Of a DNA stretch of 64,000 nt, positions 48,950 to 62,091 are shown piece by piece. The notes under the pieces were generated by a model. That model was not told the origin of the DNA. It did no database searches and saw nothing but the letters and a program-made list of their open reading frames with translations. A program made the translations under genes and the position numbers. Source of the DNA: Neurospora tetrasperma FGSC 2508 (lineage: Eukaryota > Ascomycota > Sordariomycetes > Sordariales > Sordariaceae); contig NW_009799101.1 in NCBI RefSeq assembly GCF_000213175.1, forward strand, positions 2,123,154-2,187,153. Direction: 5' to 3'. Numbering within the stretch: position 1 is the first letter of the stretch; each line of letters starts with the position of its first letter.

Positions 48950-51600
48950 TATATAATAAAAATAAAATAAATTTACATATTTATAAAGTTATTAATATCC
49001 TCCTTATATATTTATTTATAGAAGTTGGAAGGGCTGGGGGGTTTGCGAAATAGGTTATTAATTACTATATTTTTATTTCCTAGAATATATTTAATATTGA
49101 AGTTAAAAATATTCATTTAAATAATTTATTATATTAGTAGCGCCTTAAATATATTATTTATAACCCTATTTAATTAGTAAATTAAGATTATAACGTTAAT
49201 TTTAATAATAAAGTAAATATTAAATAAGTATTTCCCTAAGTGTTTTAGTGTATAAAAGAGACTTTAAAGTTCCTTTTTTATAGCGTTATATTTTTTTTTA
49301 GTACTCATCTAAATTCTATTCCTAAATTAGTATAGGTATCTTTTTCTATTGGGGCCGATCTATTCTAGGATAGTTCCCTAACCTTCTAATAATATATTAG
49401 CTATAAGGAAATTTATTTTTTAATAATCATTATTATAAATTAGGGTAGTAAAGATTAGTATTATAGTAACTATATATTATAAGTACTCTATTATAAATTA
49501 CTCGTTTTCCGTTTATTAGAATTTAATATTCTTTTTAGTTAAGTCGTAGAGAGGGATTGTAATAATACTGAACCTTCTAATCTAAATTCTATAGTACCCT
49601 ACAATATTTAGGAAGGTGCGGATCTACTTTAGCTCCTTTCCTTTCTTATTTATTTAATATTCGTAGTAAATTTATTTATTAATTTTTATAATCTTATTTA
49701 TAGCCGGGGCCCTTCTATTTAATATATATAAGTATCCTACTAATATTACTTTCTTTTAATACTATTAAGACTTAATAGTTGTAATTATTCTTTTTACTAA
49801 TTTTATATTAACGAGTACTTTATCGATATTTATAAAATATTCTAATATATATTTTCTAATTCCTTTAGTATTAATTTACTTTTTACTATAGTTATTTTAA
49901 AACCTTTTAATATATATATTATCGAGGTAGGGTTAATAGATATTAGGAATTAAATTGTATAGTATTTTTATTATTACTTTTATAGATTGGGCGATAGAGT
50001 TTGTACTTCTTTATAATAGAATAATTATTTGAAAGTAGCCGATAGGAGTTAAAAAAGTAGTAAAATTACGGTTGGTTTTATTAAGGGGGATTTAATTGTA
50101 TTTAGAAAAAAGGTTTAATAGGGATATTATTTTACAACCTCCGAACGTTCTACTAAACTCTTCGTAGTTTAGTAGTAGGTTAGTATTTTGGAGAATTACT
50201 TTATTAATCCGTTGGGTGTTATTAATAAAACGTAGGCTATTATCCTTCTTTATAATTAGAAACTAATTATTTCTATATATTATATAGTTCTCTTCTAAAA
50301 TTCCCTTTTTAATTCAATCCTTTAATAAGTTAAATACTTTATTATAAAGGGCTTTAAGGATTAGAATAATTTTTATTTACTAAGTAGAATAGAGGATAGT
50401 ACGGCCTTCTTAGGGCGGAATAATATTAGAGTCTAGCTTTCTATATTCGGTAAAATCTTAGGCTAGAGCTTGTTCTCTATTAAAGAGAATATAGGTAAAT
50501 AATTCGGCTTCTCTTTTATTTAAAGTATTTTAAATTATTTCTAATAGGATTTAGAATTATTCTTCTATTAAATACAACCTTCGAATTAATTTTATAAATT
50601 TTAGTATAATATAATAATCTTATTTAGAGCTATAATTTTTAAGTATAATAATAATACGATTCTTAATTATTATTAACTTCTTTTCCTTCCAATTAAGGTC
50701 CCCGCTAGGCTTTAACCTATTCAATATAATATTATTAATTAGGTTTACTTTTTATACCGCTCGCTTATATATTATATTAATTTATATTATAGTTTATTCT
50801 AGTCTTTTTTTAACGCCCTTTATTTCTTTTTAACTCCTTCCTTAGGTTTTAATTATAAATAGATCTCTAATTAATATAGTTTTTAAATTAGTATTCTTTA
50901 GAAACTTTAAGAAAAGTTTCTTTAAATAGCGATAAATTTATTAGGAATCCTTTCTTTCTTATAGGCTTATTAAATAGTTTTACTCTCGATTTTAAAAGAA
51001 TTATTAAATCTTCTATAATTTTATTAATAAGGGGGGTAATTTATTTATTATTCTTTTCTAGAACGTTTATTAATAATTATAGGGAGGTATTAACCGTTAA
51101 TAGTATAGTCCTTTTTAAGTAATTTTCGCCGGGCTTATTACTTTACTTATAAATATACGAGACTACTATAACGATAGGGGAGTTAAACCCTTTATCTATC
51201 GCCTTATTTTCCCTTAAGGGTTTTTAAATTTATAATTAATATAGCACAAATTACTACCCTATTAAATATTATAATTATATAATTCCTTCCACCCTTTTTA
51301 TATTTTATATAAATTTTAGCGTTTTAAAAGAATAGTAGGCCTAAAATAATATTATAGTTCGGTAGGGCTTATTCGGTAATAAAAAAGTAGATTTCCCTTC
51401 TTTTATTAAACAATTAAACTTTTTAATAAATTTTTTAAAAAATCCCTTCTTCCCTCTATTACTATTAATATTAGAAATATTTATAGTAATACTTTAAAGG
51501 CTTAGTAAATCCATTAGTACTTTATAGATAGTATTATATTTAGTCCCTATATTTAATAAGGCTATAATTTTCCTTCCTCTTTAAAACCTTATTAATATAT
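48950..51600 (-). pseudogene. Gypsy pol relic (protease, reverse transcriptase, RNase H)
   Basis: Minus-strand reading with RIP in mind gives: protease ALLNIGTKYNTI (former LLDTG) about 51560; reverse transcriptase FTTFLTPIGYFQ about 50070 and PYLDNIYIK (former YLDD) at 49932-49906; the RT/RNase H connection YDLTKKNIKF about 49540; and RNase H IGPNRKRYLY then STKKKYNAIKKEL about 49350-49270. Stops and D-to-N changes are frequent. Integrase is expected at lower coordinates (about 47300-48900) but was not resolved residue by residue. Confidence 0.75.
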
Positions 51601-52626
51601 AGAATGTAAATAGAGGGGCAAGGCGTATAGTATCTCCTTCTATAAGGGGGGATTTATTAACGAATTTTATTTAATTTATTATTAGAATTAATATATCTTA
51701 AAGGGAAATAATTCGGGCCGGTATAGATCTATTCTTCTTTTAGTTTCCGATATTTTGCTATTCGAATAGAGAGAAAATATCCTTTTCCGAGGAAGGTTGG
51801 GTAAATATAGGGCTATTATTCTTCGAAACGATTTTAATTAGGTTTATTAACATTTCTATTTCAAGATTTTACTTTTCTATAAATATACTATAAATTTAGA
51901 CCTTATTAGGTCTAATAGGGATAAATTTATTAATTTCCGAACTATTATTAGGAATAATATTATTATTATATTTAAATTATATAGTAGTAATCTAGTTTTT
52001 ACTATAAGGGACTTTAAAAACGTATTTAATTTAATTATAAATTATTAAAATATTAATAGGGTTATTCCGGATAATATATTTAATAGTAATTATAACTTTA
52101 GCGTCTATAAATTTAGCGGCTATAGGGTATATCTCCTTTATTTTTAAAATATTATTTTAAATCCTAATATCCTTAGTAAATAATTAATTTATTCCCTCCT
52201 CCTTATATATAAATAAAACCTTTTTAGATTATATTTCTAATATTTTACTAACGGGGGTAAATAAATATATTTGAATTTTATTATTTAAAGTAATTCTAAA
52301 TTATTTAGGGGCTATTTTGAGTATTTCCGTAGTAGACAGTTAAAGGATTAGAGCGAAGGGAGGAATAATTATAGAGCTTAATATTATTTTATTAGTCCTA
52401 AATCTCTTTAATTCGCCCGTAATTACTATAGTATTTTAAAATGTAGTATAAATCTCTTTCCAGTTAGTATTTATTTTAGGGGCTTCTTTTAATTAAATAG
52501 TATTCTTAGGGTTAGTAAGGATAATATAAATTCCAATTACCTACTCTCGAACGAGAGAGGATATTTTATATAATTCTTTAAATACTCCTATTAAAGTATA
52601 ATTAATAGCAATAATAGGGGGGCCGG

Positions 52627-53148
52627 NNNNNNNNNNNNNNNNNNNNNNNNNNNNNNNNNNNNNNNNNNNNNNNNNNNNNNNNNNNNNNNNNNNNNNNNNN
52701 NNNNNNNNNNNNNNNNNNNNNNNNNNNNNNNNNNNNNNNNNNNNNNNNNNNNNNNNNNNNNNNNNNNNNNNNNNNNNNNNNNNNNNNNNNNNNNNNNNNN
52801 NNNNNNNNNNNNNNNNNNNNNNNNNNNNNNNNNNNNNNNNNNNNNNNNNNNNNNNNNNNNNNNNNNNNNNNNNNNNNNNNNNNNNNNNNNNNNNNNNNNN
52901 NNNNNNNNNNNNNNNNNNNNNNNNNNNNNNNNNNNNNNNNNNNNNNNNNNNNNNNNNNNNNNNNNNNNNNNNNNNNNNNNNNNNNNNNNNNNNNNNNNNN
53001 NNNNNNNNNNNNNNNNNNNNNNNNNNNNNNNNNNNNNNNNNNNNNNNNNNNNNNNNNNNNNNNNNNNNNNNNNNNNNNNNNNNNNNNNNNNNNNNNNNNN
53101 NNNNNNNNNNNNNNNNNNNNNNNNNNNNNNNNNNNNNNNNNNNNNNNN
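52627..53148. other. Assembly gap (run of N)
   Basis: 522 undetermined bases in the upstream part of the Gypsy element, where gag would be expected. Confidence 0.99.
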
Positions 53149-55488
53149 TCCTAATATTATTTAGCCTACTTAAGATCTTAAAGTAAATTAAAGAATAGGA
53201 TAAACGGGGTATCCTACGGGTTATACTATTATTAAACTTCGAATTCCTATTTCTTAAGTTTTTAATAGTTAGGGTAATTAATATTTAAAATTATAAGGGA
53301 GTAGATTATATTCTTTAATTGTTATATACTAAAAGTTCTAATATATATATAATTAAGGATACGGTCGTTAAGCTCTATTTTAGAACCCTTAAATACTATA
53401 GCGTTTATATTCCTTTCCTAATTAGTAGGCTTCTAATTAATAATACTATAATTATAATTAATATCCTTCTACTTATATTTCTAAATAAAGTAACCGAATT
53501 AATTATATTAGTAGTATTATTACTAATACCCTTCCTTATCGTTACTTCTTATACGTCGCCTATTTTTACTTCTTCTATAAAGGGAATTAATTTAAATAGT
53601 ATTAGTTTAAGGGTTTATAAATTAAATAGGTTAATAAAAGGTAAGTTACTAAGGGAGGGAAGGTTATTATTAAATTAGAAGAGTAAAAGTAATACTTCGG
53701 ATAATTATTAATTATTCTATATAAGTAATTAAATTATTTATAGTTTTTTTCATTAAGAGTTGGGGTAAAGTTTAATAGGGATTTACGCCTTCGTAATCGT
53801 CCTTTTAATAGGAACCTTTATTATAATTTCTTCCTTAAAGGATTTAAAGGAATTATCCAATTTAATTACGTACTTAAATTTATATTTATACTTTTTAGTA
53901 GAAATTTACTCTTTATTACTATTAATATTTAATAAAGCGCTAGAATTAATATTATCGAACTATTTAATTATAAGCTTAATTAGAATTCTAAAAAATTCAA
54001 TCTAGTCTATAGTATAGAACTACTCCTTTAACTTCTATAGGAAGGTAATAATTATATATTTTATTTCAATATATAACTTCCTATAAAAGTTCTTAATAAT
54101 ATTACAATTAACGCTATTCCAATCCGATGCGTTCTAACGGGCAAATAGTGCCGAATAAGTAAGGATAGTATTTATAATCTTATTTCTTTAATACGGAATA
54201 TATTTAGTATAGAACTTTTTTAAAGTAATAAATATACTATCTATCTATTTAGGGTCCTTTGCTTTATAAATTACTTTAAATCTCTTAATAAACTCCTCTT
54301 AAATATAAATCCTCTTCATTTTTAGGTTACGGAGGAGGTCCTTACCTATATTCCTAAACTTCTTCTTATACTACTATTAGAACTAAATATCAATTTTGAA
54401 TTTTTTATTTCCGAATTTATAAATACTGACCTCCCCTTCGAATAATTCGATATATTTGGAAACCCTTTTTCTATTAAACTTTTTCTTAAGGAGAATATTG
54501 CAAGTAAAAGTAGTATTATTAACGAAGAAGGTAATAATAATATTAAAGGATACTTTAACCGGGTGGGTAGGTATATTAATTAAAGGGATTTTATTAGAAG
54601 GGGTATTATTAATATTAAATATAGTAGGTAATTAGGATTTATAGAAATTTTAATAGTAAATTTATAGTTTGTAATATTAATATTAAAAATTAGTATTGAT
54701 ACTTTTCTTCTTTAGCGCGGAATAGATTTAAGGCTTTAATATTAATATCTTCTTCTTTATATAAGTATTTCAATAATTATAATAATTAAATTTTAGGGTC
54801 TTATATAAGTACTAGCGCCTAAGGGTTTAAAGAGCAATATAATAAGCGAATTAAAATTATTAATACTACTTCTTTACTTATTTTATTAATTTTTTAAAAT
54901 ATCACTTCAGTCGCTCTAAAAGTATTAAATAAGGAGCGGAATACTATAACTATTAAACCTATAGTAATTTCAGTAATTCAAAGTATAAATTTTATATATA
55001 GCGTATAAGTATTTAATTACTAAGTATTATTTAGTAAGGGGCGGATTCGCGCCGGTCTTTTTCTATTTATTATTCTCTTCCTAATTTTTCTTTTTGGGGT
55101 TTATTTTAAGTCTTTTTAATTTAATTTTATCGTTTTTCTTTATTATAATTAATTTTAAAACTATAGAATAAGGGATTTCCAACCTAATTTAGTAGGTATA
55201 GCAATTTAAAATATTTATAGTTTATTATCGGTAGATTATAGATTAGTCGATAAGGCGGGAATTTGGATATATTTAGAATTAAAATTTCTATTGAATTGAG
55301 TAAGAGATTCCTCTACTAAAGGAATTAATTAATTCTTTACTATTTAGTTCCTAGCACTTAAATTAGTATCCTAAGGTTCCTAAAGGCAACTTCTATATTA
55401 TTAAAAAATCCCTTCTAGAAATTTCTCGAATTTATATTAACTAATTTAATTAGGAATTTAAAACTTATTTCGTTCTTATTACTATTTA
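53149..55488 (-). other. RIP-mutated sequence between Gypsy 5' LTR and gap
   Basis: Expected to hold the Gypsy leader and gag. Only low-complexity open frames remain, such as a 119-codon Ile/Leu-rich frame on + at 53319-53678, which I take as chance in AT-rich DNA. No motif was recognised. Confidence 0.4.
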
Positions 55489-56043
55489 AAATAGAGTAAA
55501 AATTATACTAATACAAAAAGTATCTTACTATATTAAAATATAGAGAAAAGCGGATCCGGAATTAATTATAACCTTTATCCTTAGGGACTAAGATAGAGTA
55601 GTAAAACTATAGCTTATTAATTACTATTAAAGGTCAAAAACGAGAGTAAAATTCCCTTTATCGAACCTTAGAATAGATAAGTAGATTTAATAGTTAGTTT
55701 TCCTTTAGAAGGGATATTAGGCTTATTATTACTAGAACGTTCAACGAAGACTCTATAATCTGGAGCGGGATTTTTTAATTTATTTTCGAGAAAGAGTATT
55801 ATTTAGTTTTAAATTCCTATCCCTCCCTCCTTACTTCCTACTTAGGATCTCCTTTTTATATCCTTTTAATTATTATATTCCTAGGGTACCTCTCGACCGA
55901 TACAACAAATCTACTCCCCAATAAATAATAGACTAAGACCCTAATACTTCTACTTATCTACCCCTAAGGGATTTTATACTAGAGCAAGAAACTTAAAGCA
56001 AAAATAAAGAAAAAAGTAGAAAAAGAAGTAACTACCCCAAATT
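55489..56043 (-). repeat. Gypsy 5' LTR
   Basis: About 555 bp; direct repeat of the left LTR without its insertion. Shared landmarks include GGGATATTAGGCTTATTATT and CCCTAAGGGAT. Confidence 0.75.
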
Positions 56044-56225
56044 ACTATAGAACCTAGCAGTTAAATTATTAAAAAGGGTACTATTAACCTTCCTTATCAA
56101 TAGAAAAAGGGAGTAGGTAATACTTTTAAAGGTAATTACTAGAAAAGGAATAGGAAGGGTATAGAATCTATAAATAGCTTTAAAAGATAATAACCTCCTT
56201 AAATTCCAATTTAGCCAGGGGGGTA

Positions 56226-56372
56226 TATTAAATAAAAGAGGTAACTAAGGTACCCAGCCCAAACCTTATGTAAGCGGGCTACGCTAATATTACCTCAATA
56301 CTAGATTTTCTATATAAGGAATTTCCCTAATATAGAGCTCTATACAATATATAGTCTTAGTCTCTATTATAT
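56226..56372 (+). repeat. 3' LTR of the Copia element (RIP-mutated copy)
   Basis: Begins TATTAAATAAAAGAGG, the C/T- and G/A-changed form of the left LTR start, and ends near TAGTCTCTATTATA. It is preceded by an AGGGGGG polypurine tract. The right border is approximate. Confidence 0.75.
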
Positions 56373-56418
56373 AACCTCTAACGACAACCTTCAGCGGACC
56401 CGTCCTACAATTATGTAG

Positions 56419-56493
56419 GTCTCCTCTCTTAGAACTTTTATAAGTCTCCTCTCCTTAAACTTTTATAGGTCTCCTCTCCTCGAACTTTTGTAA
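56419..56493. repeat. Tandem repeat, three 25-bp units
   Basis: Units start at 56419, 56444 and 56469, each GTCTCCTCTC..(T/C)(A/T)(A/G)AACTTTT(A/G)TA. Differences are mainly transitions, as RIP would leave. Confidence 0.8.
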
Positions 56494-57059
56494 GAGGAGG
56501 TTTATTACGGTTTTACGTAAAAACGTTATCGGCTGCAGTTGTACATATACAAATCGGCTTCAATAGAAATAAAAAATTTATAAATATTTAGAAATATTTT
56601 AATAATAATAAATTATATTTAAAAATAGTTTATTTATTAGATATAATACAAATACGAACTTTTATAAATATTCTTTTTTTCTATTATTACTTATATTAAC
56701 TATTAAGTATCTACTAGGGGATTACCTTCGTCGGCTATAATAATTATTATTTAAGAAATAGGTATCGTATTTCTACTAAATTTGATTTAAATTGTCTAAA
56801 ACTTGGTAAAGACAATAGCCTAACTAAATTATACCTTCGACGAAATTTTCACTTTCATCCAACACTTTAAAACCAGTTCCGACCTCACTACTTTACTTAT
56901 ACTAAATATAACCACACAGTAGTATATCGCTACAATTATCGAATATACGAACTTAGACGAGTATAAATAGCTTTAAACTCGGTTTATATATATTATTATT
57001 CGATTCTTACTCAACCTAATCGCTCGATTAGTATTTCGTTAAGCCCTACGTTAACCTTA

Positions 57060-58380
57060 CCCTAAATAAGTTAAATATATTTATTATATTATTTACTAAT
57101 ATAGTAATACAATTCTTATTATTATAATTAATTTTAATAAGAATATTATACTTTAAATAGTATTAGTTATTCTTTCTACGTAGGTTATATTACAAATTAT
57201 ACCTCTCAATTGTCTTAATTAAGAATAAAGAAACGTTATTATAATATATTCCGGTACTAAACCCCTATTAATTAATTAAAACCTCTATAAAATATATAAA
57301 CCTACCCTATCTTTTCTAATAAGTAATTAACGTATTTAAATTAATACATTGTAGGATTGTATATATTCGGGATATTTTATATATATTCTCCTCGGACCTA
57401 AATAAGCCCTTTATTACCAATTTCTTAAACTCCTTCGCGCTCTAAAATTCGTTACCCGGATAGCGTTTATTACTATTAACGAACTTTATACTATTTACTA
57501 ATAATATAATTTCCGTACCTATTTCTCTAATCTTTATTAATTCCGTCGGACTCTATTCCTTTTAATCCTATAATTCGGATATATAACTATATTAATTAAG
57601 GAATTGGAAGTATATATATAAGAACACGCCGGCTTCTATCTATTTAAATAATTAGTAAATTCGCTTTAAATTATTTATACTTCTATCGACCGGCCTAATA
57701 TTAGTATTATCTTTAATTCTATCCCTAAGTTCGAAATACAAAACTTTAAACGTTTTAAATTCCTCCTTAGCCCTACTTTTAATAGTATTATTCTAAAAAC
57801 AATTATTTATATTAATAATAAAAATTTAATTAATAAAGCGAAGAAATATTTTATCCGCGCCTTAATTAAATACAATCTCTATAATCGTTCCAATATATAT
57901 TTAACTATCTAAGTATACTATTTATACGTCCGCCCTATAAGTTAAAATCGCCTTTACTATTAATTTATTACTCTCGAATTCTAATATTGTATTATTATAT
58001 CTATAGTAGCGTTAGGAATAGGAATAAATATCCCTAATATAATACATATTATACAATATAACTAAATTAAATCTAAAAATATTTCGGATTTATAGTAATG
58101 TTTTAGCCACGCTATTTATAGTAGTAGATATAATATTACTTACTTCTTTACGCCCTATTAGTACTTTAATCGGTTTAGGTTCGAATTTATTAAACCGTCC
58201 GTACTAGCAATATAATCTACCGACCCCTCGCGTATATATAAATCCGATTCGTCCTTTATAATAAATACCCTATTCGAAATAATATAATCCTAACTACTAA
58301 ACCGAACTATATATAAATATATAGTCCGTAGAAGACCCTATTTATAGTATATTCCCGCTCCGGAACCTCTAACTGAAAAA
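57060..58380 (+). pseudogene. RecQ-type DExH helicase relic
   Basis: The + frame, with TAG/TAA taken as former Gln/Trp codons, recovers helicase landmarks in order: a DExH-like INELYTIY (former DELH) about 57475-57498; NFRTYFSNLY about 57510; DRPNISI about 57685, the RecQ domain boundary motif; IVALGIGINIPN about 58005-58040 (former ALGMGIDIP, motif V); and ISDL..CFSHA about 58081-58110 (former LSDLWQRFGRA, motif VI). Motif I was not located. It is dead by multiple stops. Repeat-borne and subtelomeric RecQ-like helicases are known in fungi; which kind this is cannot be told. Confidence 0.65.
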
Positions 58381-59208
58381 GTAAATAAAGTAAAATAGAA
58401 AAATAACGAACTAACTTAATTAAAAGCTATCCTAATATATATACTATCGTTAATATAATATATTTTTACAAAGTTTTATTTAAATTATTTTAAGGTTATA
58501 TTAATTGTTAGAATTACTTATAGAGTAATTATTATAATAAATATAATTATTATTTTAATTGAACCGAATAGATACCCCCGAAACCGAAGAAGCTTGGTGC
58601 CCCCATATCTATAAATAAGGTAGGCTTATTCTTATTTCGCTTCGAAGGCTTTTTTATAGAGTGTATTATATTTATATTTATAATATTAAATATTAATTTC
58701 CAATTACTATACTCTATTCTTATACTACCCGAAATATCCTAGTAAATTATACACTTAATAGTTGGGAGAGGTGCTTCCGTACGTACTATAGCGGATATAA
58801 TAGAATGTGTACTTCTACTATAAAATTGGGAGTATTTAAATTAATACGGCTCCAACTTCGTCGCTAAGTATATTAGGCTATTTTCGGTTGCTACTCCTAT
58901 TCCGAACGGTAAGTGTAAAAACGTTTATATTAATAATATAGTATATAATAGAAATAGTACTACCTTATCTATTCCGGTCGTAAATCCTTTAGGGCCGGCT
59001 TTATATACTATTATAACCCTAGCCCCTATTACGCTATTATACTCTATTCGGCGTCCTATATATAAAAATTGATAACCGAAGTATAATAAACGTTAAGGTT
59101 AGATTAAATCCTCTTTCCTCCAACTAGAATCGAGTTCTAATATTATAAGCGTAGATAGGAACTATTTTAATTACTACCTTACTCCTATTGTTCCAATAAT
59201 AATATCCC

Positions 59209-59341
59209 CTCTTTATTTTAATAGGAATAGAGGTAGTAAGAGGCCTCTTTACTCTAATAAGAGTAGAAGCAGTAAAATTTCTTTATTCTAATAGGAATAA
59301 AAATACTAAAGTCCCTTTACTCTAATAAGAATAAAGACAGC
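59209..59341. repeat. Tandem repeat, about four 33-37-bp units
   Basis: Units contain (T/C)CTTTA(T/C)TCTAATA(A/G)GA(A/G)TA, starting near 59211, 59248, 59281 and 59315. Each unit is itself partly palindromic (ACTCTAATAAGAGT). Confidence 0.7.
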
Positions 59342-61370
59342 TAATATAAGAAGTGTCTAATAAAACATTTATATATAAAAATAGAAAATATATATTGTTT
59401 TAGTAAGGTTTTTATATATATTCAACCTAAGGTTGACGAGGGGAATACTTATATATAATTAATATATAAAGAAGCTAATATATATTATAATCTCCGTAAC
59501 TTATATACTTCTAAATTACTAATCTACTCCTCTATATATATTTCTTTAATTTCCTCGCCGAGACTTATCTATATACTAGTAACTAGTAGCTCCTTTACTA
59601 ATATTTTAATATACCTTATTATATCACCCTTTTCTAATTGTTCTTTAAATATCTTTTAAAGGTCTATAACGGCCGCCAACAAATCGCTTACGCTAAGGAT
59701 TCTCGTTAGCGATATAGCGGTAGCGATTATAAATTACTTAAAGATATTGGTTACTCCTATTTCTTATTTATTAAATAATATAATTGAAGGGGTACTACTA
59801 AAAGGTATAAAGGTAACGCTAGGAATTAAATTAAAGTCGGTTACTATATAGTATTATACTACTAGGGCTACTTATACTATTATAATAAGTAGTATAAGTT
59901 CGTTATTATTTCTATTATCCCCTTTAATATACCCCTTGCTAGTATTAAAAATTTTAAAATACTAATTATTACCGCTAATAAGTATTAAATTTATTTAATT
60001 CTTTTAAATATTAGACGGTTCTATATAACCTAGCGCGTACGCCCTATATTTTGTATCGGCGAGTATTTTATTATATTAGTTCGAAAAAGTAACCCTCTTC
60101 TTCTTAGTAATAAGTTAATTATTTAATAGGGATACTATTTATTTACCCCAATTTATCTCCCTAATTGGAATTAATATAGTAATTAATAACTAATTAGTAC
60201 TATTAAATATAGAATTCAAAAATATAATACCCGCAATAAATAAATTTAATAACTCTTCCTCCTTAATAAAAGAGGTAATAAAAGATACAGAATAAATAGT
60301 ATTGTTATAATCCGGTAATTAAGAGTACTCATTATTGCTAATTTCCTCTCTAAAATTAGAGAGTTTATTACTATTATTATATAATAGTCCCTCCCAGGCA
60401 ACTACTATATTAATTAAATTAGTAGTATTATTATATATTACTATAATTATATATATTATACTTAGTAATATTAGTTGTAGAATATATAGTATTTAAAATA
60501 TTGAGCTTCCGCTACTTCCCTTCGCGAAGGCAGTTAATCGGACTTAATAGACCTTACTACGGTTGCGAATAAAGAAATAACCCTTATTAACTACTATATA
60601 CTAACTAATACTAATAACACTTCAAGGCCCTATTTCTAAAGGAAAATTCTTAGGGTCCTTCTATTTACTATTTAACTAATAAATAAGTATTTATCCTTTC
60701 TATCGGAACTAGTCAAAATATTAAATACCTACTCTATAAATCCCTTATATTATTTACTAGATTTATTCGATTCAAATTTAATATTCAAATATTGTAGTAA
60801 ATATCTATACTTCATAATATTAATTTAATATAAACTATAACTCCCAGCACCGGCTTAACTATCTATTTTATACTTCCACTTATTACGACCTTCAATTTTC
60901 TTTAAAAATTTCTTCTATACTTCCTTAAATATAGAAGTAAAATCCACCTTTCTATAAATAAAGTCTCGTAATAAGTAAGTAAATTAATTCTATAAATAAA
61001 GAAGTAAATTACCCTCTACTAGTATTTAATAGAATATTTATAAAATAATTATTTTATTAATATATTTCTCTTCGGATTTATCTTTATTATTACCCCTATA
61101 TCCTTATCTATAGGTACTATAGCGTATAGAACGGACCTATTTAATCTAAAGGCGCTTTATATAGACGGGCTTATTAGATACTAATATATATTTCAAAATC
61201 TTTTTACGAACCTCAAACGGGAGTATAAGTAAGGGGAAAATATCTTTACTATCTTAGGCCGACATAGCGGTCGTAATATTATTTATAGCCGGAGGTCGTA
61301 ATACCTATTGAAAAGAGCGGACTATTTAAGAGTTTGTATATTTTATATTTGTTAATCTTCTTTAGGAGGG

Positions 61371-61393
61371 GTAGTAGTAGTAGTAGTAGTAGT
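61371..61393. repeat. GTA trinucleotide microsatellite
   Basis: Seven to eight uninterrupted GTA units in otherwise non-repetitive AT-rich DNA. Confidence 0.9.
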
Positions 61394-62091
61394 GGCGGCG
61401 GGTTATTCCTTATCCTTTTAGCCGGGCGTATTTTAAAAAGGCTAGAAAAGCTACGCTGTATAGTATTTCAAACCTAGTAGTTTAAATATTTATTAAGAGG
61501 GCTAAACTTATAATCTTTTTACTTACTATTTAAACCTAGCTTAATAGCTCGCGACCTTATATTAACCTTAATATATATTTTATTAATTTACTAATATATA
61601 ATCTTATTTTGCAAACGCTATTCGCAATATCTTATATATTATATTTATTTATATTAATACCTTTTTAATTATAATTAATTACCTCTATTTACCCTTCTAA
61701 TATTATATATTAAAAAATTACAAAAAGGACATATATCCCCTCAATACCCAATATTATATATATCCTAAAATTAACTCCTTCTCTAAAACTGCCTTTTATA
61801 AAAGTCTCCTATAAAATAGTAACAATATAACCAAATCGCACCTCCAGCCCTAGTATTGTAATATATTACTTAATCCGTACCGCTTCTTTAACGTCTGTAA
61901 TTCGTAGGAACAGGGACCAAAAAATCAATTACTAGTTAACGAAAAAGAACCTAAGGTCGCTATATAACTTTATTGCTATTTTAAGGCCAATTATAGTAAT
62001 ATTGACTTTAAGGGTAAGATTAATATTATTACTCCTTATAAAGCCTAATTGTACCAGTTACGGGTAGTTGGTTCTATTAGAAGAATATTGT

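Larger units (their letters stand above)
40659..56043 (-). mobile_element. RIP-inactivated Ty3/Gypsy retrotransposon inserted in the Copia element
   Basis: About 15.4 kb bounded by direct LTRs (40659-41547 and 55489-56043). The pol order on the minus strand is protease, reverse transcriptase, RNase H and then presumably integrase, the Gypsy order, so the right LTR is the 5' LTR. It is longer than usual Gypsy elements because of extra sequence at 41548-46900 and 51700-55480 and the 328-bp insertion in one LTR. A gap (52627-53148) hides part. LTR borders are approximate; terminal TG/CA would have become TA. Confidence 0.75.
35041..56372 (+). mobile_element. RIP-inactivated Ty1/Copia retrotransposon split by a nested Gypsy element
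   Basis: Flanked by related LTRs at 35041 and 56226. Between them, on +, lie a gag-pol relic (about 35340-40290) and a polypurine run (AGGGGGG, about 56217-56223) next to the 3' LTR. The stretch 40659-56043 is a second element inserted on the minus strand. Domain order protease, integrase, reverse transcriptase, RNase H defines Copia. C-to-T and G-to-A changes everywhere leave stops in place of Gln and Trp codons, so the element is dead. A target-site duplication could not be confirmed. Confidence 0.8.

Noticed and set aside
53319-53678. 119-codon open frame on + in the RIP block
   Set aside because: Ile/Leu/Asn-rich low-complexity reading expected from AT-rich DNA; no motif, and the Gypsy element runs on the other strand.
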